Shown here: positions 1 through 6,018 of the stretch, piece by piece
How the letters are laid out: the number at the start of each line of letters is the position of its first letter
Numbering within the stretch: position 1 is the stretch's first letter
Source: Pseudoruminococcus sp964385235
GTDB taxonomy: Bacteria > Bacillota > Clostridia > Oscillospirales > Acutalibacteraceae
Direction: 5' to 3'
Length of the DNA: 16,887 nucleotides
NCBI GenBank assembly: GCA_964385235.1
Contig: CAYLOD010000035.1
Location: forward strand, 1 to 16,887
Notes under the pieces: generated by a model
Databases searched by the model: none
What the model saw: the letters and a program-made list of their open reading frames with translations, nothing else
Told to the model about the DNA's origin: nothing
Made by a program: the position numbers and the translations under genes

Positions 1-47
1 ATGATACAGGGAAACTATTTATCGAGCGAATAAGAGGTGGAACATAT

Positions 48-329
48 ATGAGCTGTAGGATAACCGACCTGCGCTGCAAGGAGGTCATAAACGGCAAAAA
101 CGGTTGCCGCATCGGTTGTGTTGATGATGTAGAAATTGACACCAATAATGCAAAGCTCGTCGCAATCGTGATATTCGGCAGACTTAAATGCTTTGGCTTG
201 TTTGGCAGAGAGGAAGATATTGTAATACGTTGGGAAAATATCGAGCTTATAGGAGAGGATACGATAATCGTAAAAAATGTTCAGATTCCGTATAAACGCA
301 AAAAAAAGAAGCTGCCGTTTTTTAAGTAA
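48..329 (+). CDS. ylmC: YlmC/YmxH family PRC-barrel sporulation-associated protein
   Basis: A 93-residue protein, the usual size for the YlmC/YmxH family. It is a single PRC-barrel-like domain of short beta strands, opening with MSCRITDLRCKEVIN, followed by a G-x-x-I/V-G-x-V-D-D-V-E-I-D stretch (about residues 20-32). A second half around FGLFGREEDIVIRW leads into a basic KRKKKK tail. The family is conserved in endospore formers and often sits near sporulation sigma factor genes, but its molecular role is not defined; I infer sporulation association from the family only. The ATG at 48 is supported by AGAGGTGG at 33-40. The frame stays open back to the window edge, but the ribosome binding site favours this start. 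A different frame ends at TAA 31-33 (last residues MIQGNYLSSE) and may be the tail of an upstream gene lying outside the window. Confidence 0.85.
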   Translation: MSCRITDLRCKEVINGKNGCRIGCVDDVEIDTNNAKLVAIVIFGRLKCFGLFGREEDIVIRWENIELIGEDTIIVKNVQIPYKRKKKKLPFFK

Positions 330-337
330 TCGGCAGC
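311..337 (-). terminator. Hairpin across the ylmC stop codon; possible minus-strand terminator
   Basis: GCTGCCG (311-317) and CGGCAGC (331-337) form a perfect 7-bp stem with a 13-nt loop that contains the ylmC TAA (327-329). Read on the minus strand, the stem is followed by TTCTTTTTTTT, the form of an intrinsic terminator. It could stop minus-strand read-through from the glycosyltransferase gene from running antisense into ylmC. On the plus strand no T-run follows, so it is not a convincing ylmC terminator. Confidence 0.45.
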
Positions 338-343
338 GGAAAT

Positions 344-383
344 ATAACTTAGGCAATATATTGCCTATTGGGACATAAGTTAT
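344..383. repeat. Nested inverted repeat downstream of ylmC
   Basis: ATAACTTA (344-351) is matched by TAAGTTAT (376-383). Directly inside the left arm lies a perfect 14-bp palindrome, GGCAATATATTGCC (352-365), followed by the single-stranded spacer TATTGGGACA (366-375). As RNA this would be an outer 8-bp stem enclosing an inner 5- to 7-bp hairpin. No T-run follows, so it is not a standard intrinsic terminator. The function is unknown; it could be a 3'-end stability element or a protein-binding palindrome. Confidence 0.55.
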
Positions 384-395
384 GTTTGATAACGG

Positions 396-484
396 GGTGG
401 GACGGAGCCCGGTGGGACGGAGCCCGGCGGGACGGAGCCCGGCGGGACGGAGCCCGGTGGGACGGAGCCCGGCGGGCAAGCCCC
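396..484. repeat. GC-rich 15-bp tandem repeat array (five full units plus one partial)
   Basis: The unit is GGYGGGACGGAGCCC. Full units start at 396, 411, 426, 441 and 456 and differ only at the third base (T,T,C,C,T). A degenerate sixth unit, GGCGGGCAAGCCCC, runs 471-484. The array is far more GC-rich than the flanking AT-rich intergenic DNA. There are no unique spacers, so it is not a CRISPR. Because the unit is a multiple of three and holds no stop codon, all six frames are open through it, which creates false ORFs on both strands. A diverged copy of the same unit lies at 6985-7036. Confidence 0.9.
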
Positions 485-532
485 TTGTCATACAGGATTT
501 AATATTTAATATATTTTTTAAAATATAAAAAT

Positions 533-570
533 AGAGCAGCCGCGCGTATATATAAACGTGTGACTGCTCT
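533..570 (-). terminator. Intrinsic terminator of the glycosyltransferase gene
   Basis: AGAGCAG (533-539) pairs perfectly with CTGCTCT (564-570). The stem continues inward with one C-A mismatch and G-U pairs (CGCGCG against CGTGTG). On the minus strand the hairpin lies a few bases past the stop codon of the glycosyltransferase and is followed by ATTTTTATATTTT. The AT-rich flank on the other side may give weak termination in the plus direction too. Confidence 0.75.
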
Positions 571-574
571 TATA

Positions 575-2392
575 TTATTTTATTCTGAGGTATTTCATCC
601 AAAACTCATATGAGGTGAATTTATCTCTTTGTTTTCTGAACTGTTCCTCGACCTTTTTATGATTTCTTTTATAGTTTCGCATTGTCTTTTTGTAGCGATG
701 GCGGAGCTTGAGGTATTTTTTACGGGAAAGCACCCTTATAGCTCCCGTGTTTTCGTAAGGATTTACGGCAAGCAAAACCTTTCTCTTATATTGCTTTTTG
801 GGGCAGTTGAACCAATCGTAGGCAATTACACCCGGCTCGTCACGGAGCAGGAACTTGGGAAATAAATGCCCGTTAAAGGTGAATTTATAAAAAACCTTTT
901 GAAAGAACTTTAACGGCTCAAACTTATAAAGCGAATCAAAATCCACCTGAATATCGGGATAGTCCGTAAGCGGTGTAAGTTTCTCGTTCAAGGCTCCATG
1001 CGCTTTCATTATATCCTCACCGTTTGGATTATACAGGAAGTCAGGCCCCTTCAGGAAGTCGTCTATAGAGTCGAGCAGCAGCTCACAGCTATTATAATTA
1101 AACCTGCGTATTTCAACATTAAAAAAGTTTTTAATCCTCTTGATGAAATCAACATCTTTACAAACTCCACTGAACGCTTGAAGTATCAGGCTGTTTCTGT
1201 GTACCTGATACAGCTCTAAGGCGGCATTATACTTCATTACAAAGCCCATATGCCATATGCAAATGCCGTTGAGAGTTATAAATTCAGCATTATCTCTCAG
1301 GCTGTACTCTACATCGTCCCCACGTATGAAAAGCGGCAGAGGCAGCTTGTTTTTCTCAATATATTTTGTCGGGATACAGCAATACCACCAGCCGGCATAG
1401 CGGTCGTCATATTCTGTGAAGTTTTCCTCGTTGCGGACAACAGAGTCCCAATTCTGGAGCTCAAAAGAAGGCTTCTGAGGACCATAGGATCCGTCCTTAT
1501 GAACATATCCGACGTCCTCGTGCTGTACGTTCATCTTTTCATAGAAAAGCATCGCGCCGCTGATAAAGTGATTTGTAAACTCGTCCTTTAACAGCCTGAG
1601 AAGATAGAAAGTGCGCTTAAAGCTCTCGGGATTGATTATTACGTCATCGTCCATCAGGAGAACGTGCGTCGGCTTTTTCTTATTTCTCAATGCCTCGATC
1701 ATGCCTCTTGCATAGCCGCCGGAGCCGCCAACGTTGGGATTTGGGAAAACACGCATTTTGCTGCCGTTAAAATCCTTGGGCTTAAGTGTTCTGCCGTTGT
1801 CGATAATATTTACAAAGAAGTGATCGGAGAAGTCCTCCTTGCAGTAAAGTATCTCCTTTTTAAGCATTTCGGCGTTTCTGGTAATATATTCCTCTTTTTT
1901 ATATGTTGTCGTAGCAATAGAGATATTGACCTCGCGGATCAGATCCTCCTCTATTTCTGTCGCGTAGTATCCCGAATAAATCTCACATTCGGTGAGAGCC
2001 GATATTTGAAAAGCTATGACGGAGCTTCTTTCCTGATCAAAGTTAATCACAAAATCTGTCGGCTCGTCAAAATTAAAATAAACGTCGTCGGAAATTTCCT
2101 TTTCGATAACATTATTTCTTATATAGTGACCGAATGTGTTTATAAAGAAATGCCCCTTCATCCTTAAATGAAGTGAAACATTGCTAATATTGGTATAGTG
2201 TTTCCATTTTTTTATGGAAAAGGAATTAAAATATGTAAAAAATTCAGAGAAACGATACTGCGGAAGTATAAAGCAACCTCTTTCATTATTGTAGAACATT
2301 CTGTCGCCGCGATATTGAAGCCACCAGTGCTCGTTTAAATATTTGTTGTTCGGAAAAATAAGGTTTTGAAGCTTAATTGTTTTCAAACCCAT
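575..2392 (-). CDS. GlfT2-like galactofuranosyltransferase (GT2 family, GT-A fold)
   Basis: A 605-residue protein with the architecture of the GlfT2 polymerising galactofuranosyltransferases: an N-terminal beta-rich region (about 1-150), a central GT-A domain starting near VNISIATTTYKK (about 155), and a helical C-terminal region ending in a very basic tail. Visible catalytic elements are the metal-binding DDD at 248-250 (HVLLMDDDVIINPES), GWWYCCIP at 334-341, RGDDVEYSLR at 357-366, and a histidine at 381 in IWHMGF. Their order and spacing match the DDD, WW, catalytic Asp-Asp and His of mycobacterial GlfT2. The expected reaction is transfer of galactofuranose from UDP-Galf onto a growing cell-surface glycan at the inner membrane face. 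No glf mutase or other glycan gene is in the window, so the acceptor is unknown. ATG at 2392 is preceded by GGGAGAG at 2402-2408. No signal peptide or membrane span is seen. Confidence 0.85.
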   Translation of the reverse strand: MGLKTIKLQNLIFPNNKYLNEHWWLQYRGDRMFYNNERGCFILPQYRFSEFFTYFNSFSIKKWKHYTNISNVSLHLRMKGHFFINTFGHYIRNNVIEKEISDDVYFNFDEPTDFVINFDQERSSVIAFQISALTECEIYSGYYATEIEEDLIREVNISIATTTYKKEEYITRNAEMLKKEILYCKEDFSDHFFVNIIDNGRTLKPKDFNGSKMRVFPNPNVGGSGGYARGMIEALRNKKKPTHVLLMDDDVIINPESFKRTFYLLRLLKDEFTNHFISGAMLFYEKMNVQHEDVGYVHKDGSYGPQKPSFELQNWDSVVRNEENFTEYDDRYAGWWYCCIPTKYIEKNKLPLPLFIRGDDVEYSLRDNAEFITLNGICIWHMGFVMKYNAALELYQVHRNSLILQAFSGVCKDVDFIKRIKNFFNVEIRRFNYNSCELLLDSIDDFLKGPDFLYNPNGEDIMKAHGALNEKLTPLTDYPDIQVDFDSLYKFEPLKFFQKVFYKFTFNGHLFPKFLLRDEPGVIAYDWFNCPKKQYKRKVLLAVNPYENTGAIRVLSRKKYLKLRHRYKKTMRNYKRNHKKVEEQFRKQRDKFTSYEFWMKYLRIK

Positions 2393-2535
2393 AGATTACA
2401 ACTCTCCCAATAAATTAAAATAATAAAATATACGTTATTTAAGACCTGAACCTTAGTTAAATTATAAATCAGTCGAATATAAGGTATTTATGCAGGTTAT
2501 TGTAATATGATTACTTAAATACACATTCTAATATA

Positions 2536-2564
2536 ATGATACAATTTATTCAATAAAAAGTCAA
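2536..2564 (-). promoter_or_regulatory. Candidate sigma-A promoter for the glycosyltransferase
   Basis: On the minus strand TTGACT (2559-2564) is followed after exactly 17 bp by TATCAT (2536-2541). This would give a start near 2529 and a leader of about 135 nt. Just upstream of the -35 is a small perfect inverted repeat, TAACAA-A-TTGTTA (2575-2587). The region is very AT-rich, so chance matches are possible. Confidence 0.5.
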
Positions 2565-2725
2565 CTGTAAAACTTAACAAATTGTTACAGACGCATAAAA
2601 AAGTAAAGGAAATTTCTAAGTAGACATAAATCCGAAAGCCGAACCACTGATGGAGTGTGTACTTTCGTAAAAAATTTTTTAAATATTTTGAATAATATAA
2701 TAATGTATCAATTAACCGCATAAAT

Positions 2726-2756
2726 AATCAGCAGGGGAAAATATCTCCTGCTGATT
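2726..2756 (-). terminator. Terminator hairpin of the csoR-copA operon
   Basis: AATCAGCAGG (2726-2735) and CCTGCTGATT (2747-2756) form a perfect 10-bp stem. The pairing continues inward through GGA/TCT with one G-U pair. It lies about 90 bp past the copA stop on the minus strand. The downstream tract (ATTTATG) is only weakly T-rich, so termination efficiency is uncertain. The hairpin is symmetric and may also act on the plus strand. Confidence 0.6.
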
Positions 2757-2845
2757 ACTAAGATGGTATCTTGCGGGGACATCGTGCCAAAAACTATAAT
2801 ATATTTTTCATGGTGATGCCCTTGACGGTATTAAACCGATTCGGA

Positions 2846-3049
2846 TCATTCCAAAACCTTGTAGCCCTTATCCTCGATAGCTTTTTTCAGAACGCTGTCG
2901 GGTATGTCGCTGTTCAATGTTATGACAGCAGTACCGTTCTCGTGGCTTACAACGGCTTCATTGACTTCAGGCAGCGCTTCAAGCGCGTTCTTTACGGTTG
3001 CTTCACAGTGCGCGCACATCATGCCCTCGATTTTAATTGTTTTTTCCAT
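2846..3049 (-). CDS. Possible internally initiated CopZ-like copper chaperone (in-frame 3' end of copA)
   Basis: The last 67 codons of copA form a complete CopZ-type HMA domain that begins with its own methionine (MEKTIKIEGMMCAHCEATVK). On the minus strand this ATG (3049-3047) is preceded by AAAAAGGAGACGAAAACA, in which the core AGGAG (3063-3059) lies 9 nt upstream, close to ideal spacing. The arrangement looks like a copZ cistron fused in frame to copA. I infer that both a full-length ATPase and a free 67-residue chaperone could be made from one mRNA. This is a nested reading of copA in the same frame, not an independent frame. Internal initiation is not proven by sequence; the purine-rich lysine linker could produce such a site by chance. 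Confidence 0.45.
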   Translation of the reverse strand: MEKTIKIEGMMCAHCEATVKNALEALPEVNEAVVSHENGTAVITLNSDIPDSVLKKAIEDKGYKVLE

Positions 3050-5344
3050 TGTTTTCGTCTCCTTTTTAGCTTTAAATTTTCTTTTTTTATCGTGCTTTGC
3101 ACTCCTTATATTAAGGAAATTAAGCCTGAGCGCGTTCGTAACAACACAAACACTTGAAAGGCTCATAGCGGCTGCGGCAAACATCGGATCAAGCTGCCAG
3201 CCGAATATATTTATCCAAACGCCTGCGGCAAGAGGTATGCCTATAACATTATAGATAAACGCCCAAAAGAGATTTTGATGTATATTGCGAAGCGTTGCAC
3301 GACTTAATCTTATAGCGGCGGCTGCGTCGGTAAGCCTGCTGTTCATGAGGACAATATCCGCGGAATCAATAGCAATATCTGTTCCCGCTCCTATAGCTAT
3401 GCCGACGTCCGCGCTTGTCAGAGCGGGCGCGTCGTTTATTCCGTCGCCCGTCATAGCGACCTTGCCATGTTTCTTCAGCGTACGTACGGCTGCCTCCTTG
3501 CCTGTAGGCAGCACACCTGCAATAACATAATCGACGCCCGCCTGAGAACCTATGGCTTTGGCTGTTTTTTCGTTATCACCCGTCAGCATAACAACGCGAA
3601 TGCCCATATTCTGAAGTTCTCTGACCGCCGTTGGGCTGTCCTCTTTAATTATATCCGCAACAGCGATCATGCCGAGGAGTTTATCTCCCAAGGAAAAAAG
3701 CAGGGGCGTTTTTCCTTTATCGGAAAGTTCCTCGACAGATGAAAGTATTTCTCCGGGAACGTCAATATTTTCGGAAATAAAATGCACATTACCTCCCAAT
3801 ACACTTTCACCGCCGATTGTCGCGGACAGACCGCTGCCCGCGAGAGCCTTAAAGTCCGACGTTTCATCGGCGGCTATACCCATCTGTTCAGCCCTCTGAA
3901 TCACAGCTTTGGCGAGAGGATGCTCACTCTTTCTTTCGAGTGAATACGCGATACGCATAAGCTCCTCCTCGGAAGTGTTGTTCGGTATAATATCAGTAAC
4001 GCACGGCTCGCCCTTTGTGATAGTGCCCGTCTTATCAAGCGCTATTATTTCCGTCTTTCCCGTTTCCTCAAGTGACACCGCTGTTTTGAACAATATTCCG
4101 TTTTTCGCTCCGACGCCGCTGCCGACCATTATCGCGACAGGCGTCGCCAGTCCAAGCGCGCACGGACAGCTTATAACCAGAACCGATATACCTCTCGCGA
4201 GTGCAAATCCGACGCCGCTCCCCGCAAAAAGCCATACGACTATTGTCACTGCCGCGATAATTATCACAGCGGGAACAAATATGCCGGAAACCTTGTCCGC
4301 TGTTTTGGCGATAGGAGCTTTTGTCGCGGAAGCATCGCTTACCATTTTAATTATTTTTGACAGGGTGGTGTCTTCTCCGACACGTTCAGCCTCGCATTTT
4401 ATAAATCCGGATTGGTTGATCGTAGCGGCAGAAACCTCGTCGCCGGGCGATTTATCAACGGGAATACTTTCGCCCGTTAAGGCTGATTCGTTTACCGCGC
4501 TGTTTCCCTCTATTATTATTCCGTCAACAGGTATATTTTCGCCCGGTCTTACCGTAAAAATATCGCCCTTACGGACTTCATCAATTTGAACTGTTTCCTC
4601 CCTGCCGTTTTTTATAATATTCGCGGTCTTGGGAGCTAACCTCATCAGACCTTTCAGTGCGTCTGTGGTTTTTCCCTTTGAGCGCGCCTCAAGCATTTTT
4701 CCGACAGTAATAAGCGTTAAAATCGTCCCCGCGGATTCAAAATAGAATTCGTGCATATACCCCATTACGGCGTTCATATCCCCTTTGACCTGAGCGTCCG
4801 TCATGGCAAAAAGAGCATAGCAGCTATAGACAAATGCCGCGCCCGAGCCAAGTGCGACAAGCGTATCCATATTTGGAGCGCCTCGCAACAGGCTCTTAAA
4901 TCCGCTTATGAAGAACTTTTGATTTATGACCATGATAGCTGCCGTCAGCAAAAGCTGAACAAGCCCCATAGCGACGTGATTCTCCTCTAAAAAGGACGGT
5001 AGAGGCCACCCCCACATCATATGTCCCATAGAAATATACATAAGGACGATTAAAAAAATCAGTGAAGCAATAAGCCTTTTTTTAAGCAACGGGGTTTCAC
5101 GGTCTTCAAGTATGCTGTCATACTGAGCGGAGGCGGCTTTGTCCGCGCCCTTTTTGGAGGCGTCATAACCTGCGGCTCTCACAGCGGCAATTATTTCCTC
5201 AGCGGAAGCGGTGCCGTCTACACTCATAAAGTTTGTCAGCAGGCTTACGGAGCATGAATTTACACCCTTTACACTGTTGACGGCCTTTTCAATTCTCGCG
5301 GCACAGGCGGCGCAGCTCATTCCAATAATATTAAATTGCTCCAT
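2846..5344 (-). CDS. copA: Copper-exporting P1B-type ATPase with N- and C-terminal HMA domains
   Basis: An 832-residue heavy-metal P-type ATPase of the inner membrane, expected to pump Cu(I) out of the cytoplasm using ATP. Order of elements: N-terminal HMA domain (1-70) with GMSCAACAARIEKA; two membrane pairs; actuator loop with TGES (290-293); transmembrane metal site SCPCALGLATP (CPC 393-395); phosphorylation motif DKTGT with Asp437; SEHPLAKA (HP 475-476); TGDN (588-591); GDGINDAP (633-640); and the last two membrane helices with YN (698-699) and MxxSS (727-731), all matching Cu(I) ATPases. After a lysine-rich linker (about 748-765) it ends with a second HMA domain, GMMCAHCEATVK (766-832). 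ATG 5344 is preceded by GAGGTG. The start lies 9 bp after the csoR stop, so the two are one operon controlled by the CsoR operator upstream. The C-terminal HMA can also be read as a separate gene (see 2846-3049). Confidence 0.95.
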   Translation of the reverse strand: MEQFNIIGMSCAACAARIEKAVNSVKGVNSCSVSLLTNFMSVDGTASAEEIIAAVRAAGYDASKKGADKAASAQYDSILEDRETPLLKKRLIASLIFLIVLMYISMGHMMWGWPLPSFLEENHVAMGLVQLLLTAAIMVINQKFFISGFKSLLRGAPNMDTLVALGSGAAFVYSCYALFAMTDAQVKGDMNAVMGYMHEFYFESAGTILTLITVGKMLEARSKGKTTDALKGLMRLAPKTANIIKNGREETVQIDEVRKGDIFTVRPGENIPVDGIIIEGNSAVNESALTGESIPVDKSPGDEVSAATINQSGFIKCEAERVGEDTTLSKIIKMVSDASATKAPIAKTADKVSGIFVPAVIIIAAVTIVVWLFAGSGVGFALARGISVLVISCPCALGLATPVAIMVGSGVGAKNGILFKTAVSLEETGKTEIIALDKTGTITKGEPCVTDIIPNNTSEEELMRIAYSLERKSEHPLAKAVIQRAEQMGIAADETSDFKALAGSGLSATIGGESVLGGNVHFISENIDVPGEILSSVEELSDKGKTPLLFSLGDKLLGMIAVADIIKEDSPTAVRELQNMGIRVVMLTGDNEKTAKAIGSQAGVDYVIAGVLPTGKEAAVRTLKKHGKVAMTGDGINDAPALTSADVGIAIGAGTDIAIDSADIVLMNSRLTDAAAAIRLSRATLRNIHQNLFWAFIYNVIGIPLAAGVWINIFGWQLDPMFAAAAMSLSSVCVVTNALRLNFLNIRSAKHDKKRKFKAKKETKTMEKTIKIEGMMCAHCEATVKNALEALPEVNEAVVSHENGTAVITLNSDIPDSVLKKAIEDKGYKVLE

Positions 5345-5353
5345 TCCATCACC

Positions 5354-5665
5354 TCATTTCATCAGCTTTTGAAGGACTGCGACAAGCTCATCCACAGTTT
5401 CATTCTTGCCGTTTCGAATATCATCAGCGACACAGGTCTTAATGTGCTCGGCGAGAAGCTCCTTGTTAAAAGCATTCAGAGCCGCAGTTGCGGCTGCCAC
5501 CTGTATCAGAATATCGGGACAGTATGCGTCGCGTTCGACCATGCCCTTTATACCGCGTATTTGACCCTCAATGCGGTTAAGTCTGTTTATAAGCAGCTTG
5601 TGTTCTTTTTCTGTGCGTTTTTTAAATCTGTGACAGCCGGGACAGACTGTTTCCCCGCTTTCCAT
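5354..5665 (-). CDS. csoR: CsoR-family copper-sensing transcriptional repressor
   Basis: A 103-residue all-helical DUF156/CsoR repressor. The signature INRLNRIEGQIRGIKGMVE is present, as are the Cu(I) ligands of the C-H-C set: Cys49 in AYCPDIL, His74 in AEHIKTC and Cys78 (numbered from the ATG start). Cu(I) binding should release the protein from its operator and induce copA. An extra CPGCH motif near the N terminus adds two cysteines and a histidine. I place the start at the ATG at 5665, where AAAGGGGTG (5680-5672) gives 6-nt spacing. An in-frame GTG at 5674 lies inside that Shine-Dalgarno sequence and is unlikely. The gene precedes copA by 9 bp. Confidence 0.93.
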   Translation of the reverse strand: MESGETVCPGCHRFKKRTEKEHKLLINRLNRIEGQIRGIKGMVERDAYCPDILIQVAAATAALNAFNKELLAEHIKTCVADDIRNGKNETVDELVAVLQKLMK

Positions 5666-5721
5666 TGTTTTCACCCCTTTGTTTAAAACTTCTCACAAAT
5701 AATTCATGAATTACTATTTCA

Positions 5722-5750
5722 AGTATATACCCCATAGGGGTATATGTCAA
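5722..5750 (-). promoter_or_regulatory. csoR-copA promoter with CsoR operator in the spacer
   Basis: On the minus strand TTGACA (5745-5750) and TATACT (5722-5727) are separated by exactly 17 bp, an almost perfect vegetative promoter. The spacer contains the inverted repeat ATATACCCC-ATA-GGGGTATAT (5725-5745), which matches the known CsoR operator type (G-tract pseudo-palindrome with TATA flanks). Repressor bound here would cover both the -35 and -10 elements, giving autoregulated, copper-inducible expression of csoR-copA. Confidence 0.9.
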
Positions 5751-5793
5751 GCAGTATATTAAAAAAATTTTTTTCAAAACTTTTTAAGACAAG

Positions 5794-5822
5794 TTGAGAT
5801 TGTTATTAAATTTCTTTATAAT
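5794..5822 (+). promoter_or_regulatory. Candidate promoter for the C39-like lipoprotein
   Basis: TTGAGA (5794-5799), then 17 bp, then a perfect TATAAT (5817-5822). A start near 5830 would leave an unusually long leader of about 190 nt before the ATG at 6019. It is divergent from the csoR promoter and about 45 bp away. The region is AT-rich, so confidence is moderate. Confidence 0.55.
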
Positions 5823-5865
5823 ATAATTATATTTTACATTTAATTAACTTTGATACTTATATCTA

Positions 5866-5895
5866 TAAACTGTAAAAATTTATATATACAGTTTA
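5866..5895. repeat. 9-bp inverted repeat in the lipoprotein leader
   Basis: TAAACTGTA (5866-5874) and TACAGTTTA (5887-5895) are perfect inverted copies around a 12-nt AT spacer. It lies between the candidate promoter and the lipoprotein start. It could be an operator (arm centres 21 bp apart, two helical turns) or an mRNA hairpin. No T-run of terminator type follows. Confidence 0.5.
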
Positions 5896-6018
5896 ATTTA
5901 TGTTTATGGATGCGGCATACTTATTTTTTCAGAAAAAATGTAAATATTAAAATCAATGAAAAATTTCGTTGTCTATATAGATGAAATTAAAAATGAATAC
6001 AACTTAAAAGGGGATTTT

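Larger units (their letters stand above)
2393..2845. other. AT-rich intergenic region between the glycosyltransferase and copA
   Basis: About 450 bp without a convincing gene. It holds the glycosyltransferase ribosome binding site and candidate promoter on the left and the copA terminator hairpin on the right. A possible 68-codon frame on the minus strand (2515-2721) has no nearby ribosome binding site, overlaps the candidate promoter, and has an AT-driven composition (Leu, Phe, Tyr), so I do not call it. I see no RNA gene or mobile element in the remainder. Confidence 0.6.

Noticed and set aside
396..484. Possible CRISPR array
   Set aside because: The units are contiguous 15-bp repeats without unique spacers, and no cas gene is present.
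15..491. Long minus-strand ORF with GLRP(A/T) pentapeptide repeats
   Set aside because: Its open frame comes from the 15-bp array, which has no stop in any frame. The rest is antisense to ylmC, with no ribosome binding site.
1664..2167. Plus-strand ORF of 167 codons inside the glycosyltransferase gene
   Set aside because: It is antisense to a gene with clear GlfT2 motifs and shows no family features of its own.
2515..2721. 68-codon minus-strand ORF in the AT-rich gap
   Set aside because: It lacks a well-spaced ribosome binding site, has AT-driven composition and overlaps the candidate glycosyltransferase promoter.
3909..4589. Plus-strand ORF of 226 codons inside copA
   Set aside because: It is antisense to conserved P-type ATPase motifs; its hydrophobic, Ser-rich character is a shadow of the sense codons.
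5956..6018. Upstream in-frame ATG extending the lipoprotein by 21 residues
   Set aside because: It would place a charged segment before the signal peptide and has no good ribosome binding site, whereas ATG 6019 follows AAAAGGGGA.
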